A DNA stretch of 64,000 bases, taken from the NCBI GenBank assembly GCA_031359995.1, contig JANMAT010000112.1:1-64000 (forward strand), written 5' to 3'. The position numbers and the translations under genes are program-made. The DNA comes from JANMAT01 sp031359995. Its GTDB lineage: Bacteria > Actinomycetota > Acidimicrobiia > Acidimicrobiales > Ilumatobacteraceae. Positions 26,951 through 34,016 of this stretch are shown here, in pieces (the first letter of the stretch is position 1; every line of letters starts with the position of its first letter). Under the pieces are notes generated by a model, which worked only from the letters and a program-made list of their open reading frames with translations, was not told the DNA's origin and did no database searches.

Positions 26951-27298
26951 TCAGTTCTCCCGCTTTTCCTTGATCTTGGCCGCCTTGCCGACGCGATCGC
27001 GCAGGTAGTACAGCTTCGCCCGGCGGACATCGCCGCGGGAGACCACTTCGAGCTTGGCGATGATGGGCGAGTGGAGCGGGAAGGTGCGCTCCACGCCCAC
27101 CTGGAAGCTCACCTTGCGGACCTTGAAGGTCTCCTGCAGGCCGGAGCCGCTCTTGCCGATGACGGCGCCCTGGAAGATCTGCACGCGCTCACGGTTGCCT
27201 TCGACCACGCGCACGTGGACCTTCACCTGATCGCCAGGACCGAAGTCGGGGATGTCGGTGCGGAGGCTGGTCTGGTCGACGAGATCGGTCGGCTTCAT
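26951..27298 (-). CDS. rplS: 50S ribosomal protein L19
   Basis: A 115-residue L19 at the 30S-50S interface. It starts MKPTDLVDQTSLRTDIPDFGPGDQVKVHV and has the family core RVQIFQGAVIGKSGSGLQETFKVRK and IIAKLEVVSRGDVRRAKLYYLRDRVGKAAKIKE. Its ATG overlaps the trmD stop by four bases, the standard trmD-rplS coupling. Confidence 0.97.
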   Translation of the reverse strand: MKPTDLVDQTSLRTDIPDFGPGDQVKVHVRVVEGNRERVQIFQGAVIGKSGSGLQETFKVRKVSFQVGVERTFPLHSPIIAKLEVVSRGDVRRAKLYYLRDRVGKAAKIKEKREN

Positions 27299-28065
27299 GG
27301 CGCGTCAGGCTCCTGGAGCGTTTGCGGGAACGAGGAAGGATAGGCCACTGGGTCCTCCTCGGCCAACATGGTCCGGTCGGAATCGGTGAACGTCACGTCC
27401 TTGAGCAGGTCGGGACGGTCGCGCCGGGTGCGCAGCAGAGCCTGGGCCCGGCGCCACCGGGCGATGCGGGCGTGGTCGCCCGACCGCAGCACGGCCGGCA
27501 CCTCCCACCCGCGGAACTCGGCCGGGCGGGTGTACTGGGGGTGTTCGAGCAGTCCGTCGAGGCCGAAGCTCTCCTCGCCGGCCGAGGCGTCGTTGCCCAT
27601 GACACCGGGCAGCAGCCGGGTGACGGCCTCGATCACCAGGCAGGCGGCCACCTCGCCGCCGCCGAGCACGATGTCGCCGACCGACAGTTCGCCGTCGACC
27701 AGGTGCTCGCGCACGCGATGGTCGACGCCCTCGTAGCGGCCGCAGAGCAGGGAGAACCCGGGGAGCGCGGCCAGGTCGCGGACCAGGGCCTGGTCGACGC
27801 GGCGGCCACCGGGGCCGAGCAGGAACAGGGGTCGGGGCGGCTGCTCGGTCTCGACCGCGGCGAAGATCGGCTCGGGCTTCATGACCATGCCGGCTCCCCC
27901 GCCGAAGGGGGCGTCGTCGACGGTGCGGTGCACGTCGTGGGTGTGGGCCCGCAGGTCGTGGCAGCGCAGTTCGAGAAGCCCACCGTGGCGGGCCCGGCCG
28001 AGCAGGCTCTCGGCACAGAACGTGTCGACCAGGTCGGGGAAGATCGTGAAGACATCGATGCGCAT
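27295..28065 (-). CDS. trmD: tRNA (guanine-N1-)-methyltransferase
   Basis: A 256-residue SPOUT-class enzyme making m1G37 in tRNA, needed for frame maintenance. The knot region is intact: LLCGRYEGVDHRVREHLVDGELSVGDIVLGGGEVAACLVIEAVTRLLPG. N-terminal MRIDVFTIFPDLVDTF and PFGGGAGMVMKPEPIF are typical. It is the first gene of the leftward run; rimM and rpsP, its usual upstream partners, are not adjacent and the MFS transporter diverges instead. A TAGGCT box (28076-28081) ten bases upstream of the ATG may give a leaderless mRNA. Confidence 0.97.
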   Translation of the reverse strand: MRIDVFTIFPDLVDTFCAESLLGRARHGGLLELRCHDLRAHTHDVHRTVDDAPFGGGAGMVMKPEPIFAAVETEQPPRPLFLLGPGGRRVDQALVRDLAALPGFSLLCGRYEGVDHRVREHLVDGELSVGDIVLGGGEVAACLVIEAVTRLLPGVMGNDASAGEESFGLDGLLEHPQYTRPAEFRGWEVPAVLRSGDHARIARWRRAQALLRTRRDRPDLLKDVTFTDSDRTMLAEEDPVAYPSSFPQTLQEPDAP

Positions 28066-28112
28066 GCGGGCGCCGAGCCTACGCCAGGGCTCTCCGTCGT
28101 GACCGATGACAC

Positions 28113-28134
28113 GATACGAGACGGTTGCGTATTG
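28113..28134. promoter_or_regulatory. Palindromic operator O1 before the MFS/TetR operon
   Basis: A 22-bp site with ATACG and CGTAT half-sites nine bases apart. Read on the minus strand it matches site O2 at 18 of 22 positions. It overlaps a possible -35 TTGCGT (28126-28131) that pairs with CATCAT (28148-28153) at 16-bp spacing. Probable binding site of the TetR regulator encoded at 29798. Confidence 0.7.
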
Positions 28135-28171
28135 AAAGTCGGCGGGGCATCATGCCGATGACCCCAGAAAT

Positions 28172-28193
28172 CAATACGACCCCGTTTCGTATC
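28172..28193. promoter_or_regulatory. Palindromic operator O2 before the MFS/TetR operon
   Basis: A second 22-bp palindrome, ATACG-9-CGTAT, whose centre is 59 bp from that of O1, in inverted orientation. It lies between the candidate promoter and the AGGAG ribosome binding site (28199-28203) of the transporter gene, where a bound repressor would block transcription. Confidence 0.7.
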
Positions 28194-28212
28194 CACTCAG
28201 GAGCTTACCCCC

Positions 28213-29826
28213 ATGGCCCACGCAAACGTCGACGTCGCCGACCACGTCCATCGGCGTCGGTGGTGGGCGCTGGCCGTGCTGAGCATGTCGCTCGTCATGA
28301 TCGTGATGGACAACACGATCCTGAACGTCGCCCTCCCCCACCTGTCCGAGAGCCTGCAGGCCACCACCAGCCAGCTCCAGTGGATCGTGGACGCCTACAC
28401 GATCGTGTTCGCCGGCCTGCTGCTGACCCTGGGCGCCTTCGGCGACCGCGTGGGGCGCCGCAGGGCCCTCGTCGGCGGGCTCGTGGTGTTCGCCACCGGC
28501 TCGTTCGCCGCCACCTTCGCCACCACGGCCACGTGGCTCATCGTGACCCGCGGCCTGATGGGCGTGGGCGGTGCGCTGATCATGCCGTCGACGCTGTCGA
28601 TCCTGGCCAACGTGTTCCGTGACCCTCGCGAGCGGGCCAAGGCCATCTCGGTGTGGTCGGCCGCCTCGGGCGTGGGCATCGTGATCGGCCCCCTGTTGGG
28701 CGGCTTCCTGCTGAACCACTTCGCCTGGTCGTCGGTGTTCTGGGTGAACGTGCCGGTGGCGCTCCTGATGCTGGGCGCCACGCTGCTCATCGTCCCCGAG
28801 TCGAAGGCGGCCGATGCGCCCCGCACCGACGTGCCCGGCGTGCTGCTGTCGACCGGCGGCATCGTCGCCATGCTGTGGGGCATCATCCAGGCTCCCGAGC
28901 ACGGCTGGACGAACCCGTCGATCCTCGCCGCCTTCGCCACATCGATCGCCGCCATCGCCGGTTTCGTGGCGTGGGAGCTGCACACCCCGAAGCCGATGCT
29001 CGACGTGCGCTTCTTCCGCAACGCCCGCTTCTCGGCCGCCAACGGCGCCGTCACCCTGGCCATGTTCGGCATGTTCGGCTCGCTGTTCCTGCTGTCGCAG
29101 TTCCTGCAGTTCGTGCAGGGCCACGACGCGCTGCAGGCCGGTCTGCGCATGACGCCGTTCGCCGTCGGCATCGCCGCCGGTGCCCCGCTCGGCAACCTGC
29201 TCGACCGTCGCATCGGCACGAAGTACACCGTCACGCTCGGCCTTGCCGTGACCGCCATCGGCCTGTACTCGTTCACCGGGCTGCAGAGCTCGTCGTCGTT
29301 CGCGCCACTGCTGATCTCGATCCTGATCATGTCGATCGGCATGGGCACCGTGTTCGGTCCGGCCACCGAGTCGGTCATGGGCTCGCTACCGCCCGAACGG
29401 GCCGGCGTGGGCTCGGCCATCAACGACACGACCCGGGAGCTCGGTGGCGCCCTCGGCGTGGCCGTGATCGGTTCGGCCATGTCGTCGGTCTACGGCCACC
29501 AGGTCGTGTCGGCCCTGGCCGGGGCGGCGCTGCCCGGCCCGGCCCGCGAGGCCGTGCAGCGGTCGCTGGCCGGCGGCCTCGGCGTGGCCCGCCAGATCGG
29601 TGGCGACCTGGGCGCGCAGATCGCCTCGGTCACCCGGGAGGCCTTCGTGAGCGGCATGCACCGCGGGGTGATCATCGGGTCGGTCGCCGTGCTGGTGGGC
29701 GCCATCTCGGCGCTGGTGTTCCTGCCCGCCCGGGCCCATGCCGCCGCCGAGGTGCGCGTCATCACCCCCGGGTCGGCGATGAGCGAGACTGGCAGCGATG
29801 AACGCCCCGTCGGCCTCACGGCCTGA
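28213..29826 (+). CDS. DHA2-family MFS drug:proton antiporter (EmrB/QacA type)
   Basis: A 537-residue transporter with about 14 membrane helices. Antiporter motifs are present: MDNTILNVALPHL in helix 1 (motif D1), GDRVGRRR between helices 2 and 3 (motif A), and GVGIVIGPLLGGFLL in helix 5 (motif C). Such proteins export lipophilic cations, dyes, antibiotics or metabolites; the substrate is not evident. The ATG has an AGGAG site nine bases upstream. Its 3' end overlaps the tetR gene by 29 bases, making regulator and transporter co-expressed and probably autoregulated through O1/O2. Confidence 0.92.
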   Translation: MAHANVDVADHVHRRRWWALAVLSMSLVMIVMDNTILNVALPHLSESLQATTSQLQWIVDAYTIVFAGLLLTLGAFGDRVGRRRALVGGLVVFATGSFAATFATTATWLIVTRGLMGVGGALIMPSTLSILANVFRDPRERAKAISVWSAASGVGIVIGPLLGGFLLNHFAWSSVFWVNVPVALLMLGATLLIVPESKAADAPRTDVPGVLLSTGGIVAMLWGIIQAPEHGWTNPSILAAFATSIAAIAGFVAWELHTPKPMLDVRFFRNARFSAANGAVTLAMFGMFGSLFLLSQFLQFVQGHDALQAGLRMTPFAVGIAAGAPLGNLLDRRIGTKYTVTLGLAVTAIGLYSFTGLQSSSSFAPLLISILIMSIGMGTVFGPATESVMGSLPPERAGVGSAINDTTRELGGALGVAVIGSAMSSVYGHQVVSALAGAALPGPAREAVQRSLAGGLGVARQIGGDLGAQIASVTREAFVSGMHRGVIIGSVAVLVGAISALVFLPARAHAAAEVRVITPGSAMSETGSDERPVGLTA

Positions 29827-30433
29827 CACCACCGAGACCGAAGTGCGTCGACCCGGGCGTCCCCGTGACGCCCGGGTCGACCGCGCCGTCGTCGAGGCGG
29901 CGCTGTACGAGCTGATCGAGAACGGCTACGCCGGCTTGTCGATGGACAAGGTCGCCACCCGCGCCGGCGTGAGCAAGGCCTCGATCTACCGACGGTGGGC
30001 GTCTCGAGAGGACCTCATCCTCCACGCCTGGCGATCGATGGGGCCGCACAAGGACCACACGATCGACACCGGCAGCCTCCGGGGCGATCTCTACGCCATG
30101 GTCGACCAGTACGCCTGCGATCTGGACGACCAGATGAAGTCGCTGCTGCCCCAGCTCGTGGCGGCGGTGCACCAGAGCGCCCGGCTCAAGGAGCTCTTCG
30201 GCCTCTTCGTGCACGAACAGCTCGACCCGATGCGGCGCATCTACCAACGGGCACAGGAGCGGGGCGAGGTGCGGGCCGACGTGAACGTCGACATCGCCCA
30301 CAAGCTCGTGAGCGGCACGGTGTTCTTCAGCCTCCTGATGGAAGGCGAGCTGCTGGCGCCCGACGACCTGCGCACGTCGGTCGACCTGGTGCTCGGCGGC
30401 ATCCTCGACCCCACGTACACGCCGGGGTCGTGA
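29798..30433 (+). CDS. TetR family transcriptional regulator
   Basis: A 211-residue repressor. The DNA-binding helix-turn-helix lies at about residues 30-76 (ALYELIENGYAGLSMDKVATRAGVSKASIYRRWASREDLI); the rest is the ligand-binding helical domain with a C-terminal part typical of TetR_C proteins (LVSGTVFFSLLMEGELL). It starts inside the exporter gene and ends at a GTGA overlap with the kinase gene. It most likely binds the twin palindromes before the exporter and is released by an exported compound. Confidence 0.92.
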   Translation: MNAPSASRPDTTETEVRRPGRPRDARVDRAVVEAALYELIENGYAGLSMDKVATRAGVSKASIYRRWASREDLILHAWRSMGPHKDHTIDTGSLRGDLYAMVDQYACDLDDQMKSLLPQLVAAVHQSARLKELFGLFVHEQLDPMRRIYQRAQERGEVRADVNVDIAHKLVSGTVFFSLLMEGELLAPDDLRTSVDLVLGGILDPTYTPGS

Positions 30434-31086
30434 GCGCACCGGCCGACGTGGTCGCCGCCGCCCGGCGGTGGTGTGTGCCGGGTCGGCGCCACGTGCTCGG
30501 CATCACCGGACCTCCGGGCGCCGGCAAGTCGACCCTGGCCGCGCTGGTGGTGCAGGCGCTCGAACCGGCCGCGGTGATCGTGGCGATGGACGGCTTCCAC
30601 CTGGCCCATGCCGAGCTGGAGCGGCTGGGGCGGGCCGACCGCAAGGGCGCGCCCGACACCTTCGACGCCGCCGGTTTCGTGGCCCTGCTGAAGCGGCTGC
30701 GGGCCGGCGGGCCCGACACCGTGTACGCGCCGGCGTTCCGCCGCGAGATCGAGGAGCCGGTGGCCGGGGCCGTCGCCGTGGCCCCTCACGTGCCGCTCGT
30801 GGTGGTGGAGGGCAACTACCTGCTCGGCACCGACGGGGCGTGGGCGGCGGTGCGGCCGCTGCTCGACGAGGTCTGGTACGTGGCCCCGCCCGACGAGCTG
30901 CGCGTCGAACGGCTCGTGGCCCGCCACGTCGTCTTCGGCCGATCCCCGGCCGCCGCTCGGGAGTGGGTGCTGCGCTCCGACGAGGCCAACGCCGCGGTGG
31001 TGGCCGCCACCCGTCAACGCGCCGACCGCATCGTCACCTACGTCGACGGAACCACGCCGACCCTGAGCGACGTCGAACGCCCGTGA
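30430..31086 (+). CDS. P-loop nucleoside/nucleotide kinase family protein
   Basis: A 218-residue P-loop kinase of the uridine kinase/phosphoribulokinase/pantothenate kinase group. Walker A GITGPPGAGKST is near residues 23-34, the acidic substrate loop VIVAMDGFHLAHAEL follows, then VPLVVVEGNYLL (Walker B-like), and the lid WVLRSDEANAAVV. The substrate of this subgroup is unsettled. The GTG start overlaps the tetR stop and its own stop overlaps the serpin start (GTGA at both ends), so it belongs to the exporter operon. Confidence 0.85.
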   Translation: MSAPADVVAAARRWCVPGRRHVLGITGPPGAGKSTLAALVVQALEPAAVIVAMDGFHLAHAELERLGRADRKGAPDTFDAAGFVALLKRLRAGGPDTVYAPAFRREIEEPVAGAVAVAPHVPLVVVEGNYLLGTDGAWAAVRPLLDEVWYVAPPDELRVERLVARHVVFGRSPAAAREWVLRSDEANAAVVAATRQRADRIVTYVDGTTPTLSDVERP

Positions 31087-32414
31087 AGCCCGCCGCCGCC
31101 CTGCTCCCCCTGCTCGCCCTGGTGATGGCCGCCTGCGGGGCGAACGCCCCGACCGGGTCGCCGGACCCGACGGGGTCGAGCGCCTCGACCGGATCCACGG
31201 GTTCGACCGGCTCGACCGCACCCGAAGTCACGGCGCCCCGGTCGGTTCCCGCCGCCGGCCAGGAGGCCGCCGCGGTGACCGCGGTGAACGGGCTCGGCCT
31301 CGACCTGCTGCGGGCCGGGCTCGGCACCGCGAAGGGCAACGTGGCCGTGTCGCCCTGGAGCATCGCCACCGCGCTGGGCATGCTGCACACCGGCGCGCGC
31401 GGCACCACCGCGGCCCAGCTCGACGCCGTGCTGCACCACACCGACGCCGCCGCGCTGCACGCCGGCATGAACGCGCTCGACCTGCTGCTGGCCGAGCGCA
31501 ACGGCACGTTCCCCTGGGGCGCGGGCGAACAGCGCTCCATCGAGCTGTCGGCGGCCAACCGGGCCTTCACGCAGCAGGGCTTCCCGTTCGAGCCGGCGTT
31601 CCTGCAGACCCTCGCCGCCGACTACGGCTCGACGATCGGCGAGGTCGACTACGAGCGGGCGACCGGGAAGGCCCGCGCCACGATCAACGGCTGGGTGAAC
31701 GAGCGCACGAAGCAGCGCATCCGCGAGCTGATCCCCGACGGCGTGCTCGATGCGATGACGCGGCTGGTGCTGGTGAACGCGGTGTACCTGCGGGCCGATT
31801 GGCAGGTGCCGTTCGCCAAGGAGTCCACGAAGCCGGCGACGTTCCACGCAGCGGGCGGCGACGTGACCGCGCCGTTCATGGCCGGCGCCGAGCGGTGGGG
31901 CTGGGCCGAGGGCGACGGGTGGCAGGCGGTGGAGCTGCCCTACGTGGACGGCAAGCTGGCCATGACGATCGTGGTGCCCGCCGCCGGCCGCTTCGACGAG
32001 GTCACCGGCCACCTCGACGGGGCCATGCTGGCGAAGCTGGCCGCGGTGAGCAACGACGGCGAGGTCACGCTGCGACTCCCCCGCTTCGACATCGCCAAGG
32101 CCACCGACCTGGGCGCCGCCCTGCAGGCGCTGGGCGTCATCGACGCCTTCGACCCGAACGCGGCCGACCTCAGCGGCATCACCACCGCCGAGCGGTTGTA
32201 CGTGAGCGCCGCCCTGCACCAGGCGAACATCACCGTCGACGAGCAGGGCACCGTGGCCGCCGCGGCCACCGTCATCGTCGTGAGCGAAACGTCGGCCGCC
32301 GTCGAGCTCCACGAGCTCACGGTCGACCGGCCGTTCCTGTTCCTGCTGCGCGACCGTCCCACCGGCACGCTGCTGTTCGCCGGCCAGGTGACGAACCCGG
32401 CCGCCAAGGCCTGA
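31083..32414 (+). CDS. Lipoprotein serpin (serine protease inhibitor)
   Basis: A 443-residue serpin with a lipoprotein signal: hydrophobic core then lipobox VMAAC, Cys at about residue 19, followed by a Thr/Ser/Gly repeat linker (STGSTGSTGST). The serpin fold starts near residue 75 (GNVAVSPWSIATALGMLHTGARG). The hinge is of inhibitory type: EQGTVAAAAT from Glu387, with small residues at P12-P9; counting from the conserved Gly puts P1 at or near Thr403. The end PFLFLLRDRPTGTLLFAGQVTNP is canonical. It would sit outside the membrane and trap a protease. Last gene of the exporter operon, converging on another lipoprotein gene. Confidence 0.92.
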   Translation: MKPAAALLPLLALVMAACGANAPTGSPDPTGSSASTGSTGSTGSTAPEVTAPRSVPAAGQEAAAVTAVNGLGLDLLRAGLGTAKGNVAVSPWSIATALGMLHTGARGTTAAQLDAVLHHTDAAALHAGMNALDLLLAERNGTFPWGAGEQRSIELSAANRAFTQQGFPFEPAFLQTLAADYGSTIGEVDYERATGKARATINGWVNERTKQRIRELIPDGVLDAMTRLVLVNAVYLRADWQVPFAKESTKPATFHAAGGDVTAPFMAGAERWGWAEGDGWQAVELPYVDGKLAMTIVVPAAGRFDEVTGHLDGAMLAKLAAVSNDGEVTLRLPRFDIAKATDLGAALQALGVIDAFDPNAADLSGITTAERLYVSAALHQANITVDEQGTVAAAATVIVVSETSAAVELHELTVDRPFLFLLRDRPTGTLLFAGQVTNPAAKA

Positions 32415-32417
32415 CCG

Positions 32418-33383
32418 TCACCCGACGCCGCAGGCCTTGCGCAGCATGGCGATGAGCTGGGGGCGCACCGACTCGTCGGGCACCAGGTCGACCACCACCG
32501 TGGTGCCCGCACCGACGGCCAGTTCGATGGGCCACAGGTAGGCCTGCTTGCTCTCGGCGAAGGCGTGGCCGTCGCAGCGGGTCGTGGTGCCCAGCACGAC
32601 GGGCAACGCGGCATCGGTGGCATCGCCGGCCAACGTGAGCAGCGGGCCCGATGGCGGCCGCACCACGGGGCCGATGGCGAACAGCACACTGCCGTTGAAC
32701 GCGGTGATGGCCACCGGCGTGGTGGTGTGGTTGCGGTGCAGCCGCACCGTGCCCGCCAGCGCGGCACGGCCCGGGGCGTCGACCGTGTCGGTCCACACCC
32801 CGTCGACCGACAGCGTGGCGATGTACCGCACGCTCTGACGGCGGCAGTCGGGCCCGTGCACCCCGGCCAGCACCCCGCGCGTGTCAGTCACGGGGATGCG
32901 CAGCTGGCGCGCCGTACCGTCGTCGGCGGTGGCGGTGGCCAGCGCGACCGCCGCGCCGGCAGGTCGCGGTTCGTCGAGCCGGGGCGGGTCGGAGCACACC
33001 GCGTCGCCCACCGGCACCGGCAGGTCGAGCGTCTGCCCGGGTGTGAGCCGTTCGGTGCGGGGACCGGGGCCGGCGTCGACCAGGCCGGCCCACGACAGGC
33101 GCAGAGCGCTCAGCAGCACGCGCTGGTCGGACCGGTTGGTGACCTCGATCTGCACGGTGTGGCTCACCACGTCCTCGCGGTAGCGCTGCAAGGTGGCCGA
33201 GAAGCCTTCGGGCGACGCGGCCAGGCTCGGCTCGGTGACCTCGATGACGCGCTCGGCCACGGTGGTGTTCGTCGGGCCGGGGGACGCCGTCGAGGTCGAC
33301 GCTGGTGCCGTCGTCGCCGTCGTGCCCGACGACGCGCACCCGGCCAGCGCGAGCACCAGCACGACGGCTCGGCTACGGCGCAC
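32418..33383 (-). CDS. Lipoprotein of unknown function
   Basis: A 321-residue exported lipoprotein: VRRSRAVVLVLALAGC, with lipobox LAGC at residues 13-16, then a Thr/Ser/Pro linker and an apparently beta-rich body with four or five cysteines (DAVCSDPP, HGPDCRRQ, TTRCDGHAF, RKACGVG). The first half resembles immunoglobulin-like domains (HTVQIEVTNRSDQRVLLSALRLSW). No family recognised. The GTG start overlaps the CGNR regulator gene by 11 bases, so the two are co-transcribed. Confidence 0.78.
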   Translation of the reverse strand: MRRSRAVVLVLALAGCASSGTTATTAPASTSTASPGPTNTTVAERVIEVTEPSLAASPEGFSATLQRYREDVVSHTVQIEVTNRSDQRVLLSALRLSWAGLVDAGPGPRTERLTPGQTLDLPVPVGDAVCSDPPRLDEPRPAGAAVALATATADDGTARQLRIPVTDTRGVLAGVHGPDCRRQSVRYIATLSVDGVWTDTVDAPGRAALAGTVRLHRNHTTTPVAITAFNGSVLFAIGPVVRPPSGPLLTLAGDATDAALPVVLGTTTRCDGHAFAESKQAYLWPIELAVGAGTTVVVDLVPDESVRPQLIAMLRKACGVG

Positions 33384-33963
33384 GGCCGACCTCCTTCCGA
33401 CGGGCCCGGTAGGCCCGGGCCTTGGCCCGCGCCCCGCAGGCGGCCGGCGAGCACCACGCGCTCGACGCGTTCTTCGACCGGTCGTAGGTGACCCACCGGC
33501 AGTGCCGGTTGGCGCACACCTTCAGCCGAGGCCACGTGCCGGCCCCGTGGGCGTCGTGCACGACCGCCGCCACCCAACCGACGAACCCGTCGACGCCGCC
33601 GTCGCGACCGTCGAGCGCCGTGCCGTGATCGGTCACCCGCACCCGCAGCCCGACTCCGGCCACCAGCGCCGCGAACGGCTCGGCCCCGGCCCCGTCGATC
33701 AGGTCGCGCAGGGCCTCGCGAACCCGCCGTAGGTGGGCGGCGTCGGTGGCGGTGCACGGGGCGAACGGCGGGTGGCCCTCGCGCCCCAGCCAGGCCGCCA
33801 GTTCGGCGCCGTCAGCCAGGTGGTCGGCCCCCGACTCGAGGTTGGTGGTGTTCACGAAGCGGCGCAGTCGCTCCAGCTCACCGTCGGCGGTGCGCCCCGG
33901 CGGCCAACTGCCGTCGGGCAGCACCCTGCCGCGGGCCTCGGTGGGATGACCGGAACCACTCAT
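33373..33963 (-). CDS. CGNR zinc-finger protein with ABATE domain (putative regulator)
   Basis: A 196-residue protein. The N-terminal ABATE-type stress-sensing domain (FVNTTNLESGADHLADGAELAAWL) is followed by a C-terminal zinc finger of the CGNR family: VCANRHCRWVTYDRSKN then AWCSPAACGARAKARAYRARR. Ala replaces the Gly of the CGNR signature but the four metal-binding cysteines remain. It is probably a DNA-binding regulator. A TACGGT box (33972-33977) lies eight bases before the ATG, giving a leaderless mRNA that continues into the lipoprotein gene. Confidence 0.88.
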   Translation of the reverse strand: MSGSGHPTEARGRVLPDGSWPPGRTADGELERLRRFVNTTNLESGADHLADGAELAAWLGREGHPPFAPCTATDAAHLRRVREALRDLIDGAGAEPFAALVAGVGLRVRVTDHGTALDGRDGGVDGFVGWVAAVVHDAHGAGTWPRLKVCANRHCRWVTYDRSKNASSAWCSPAACGARAKARAYRARRKEVGRAP

Positions 33964-34016
33964 GCGTCACCACCGTAGCGCGTTCGCTGGTGATGGTCGC
34001 CTCAGGAGCCCGCCGC

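Noticed and set aside
28076..28212. Riboswitch between trmD and the exporter gene
   Set aside because: The structure present consists of two matched DNA palindromes with TetR-operator spacing, which explains the dyads better than an RNA fold.
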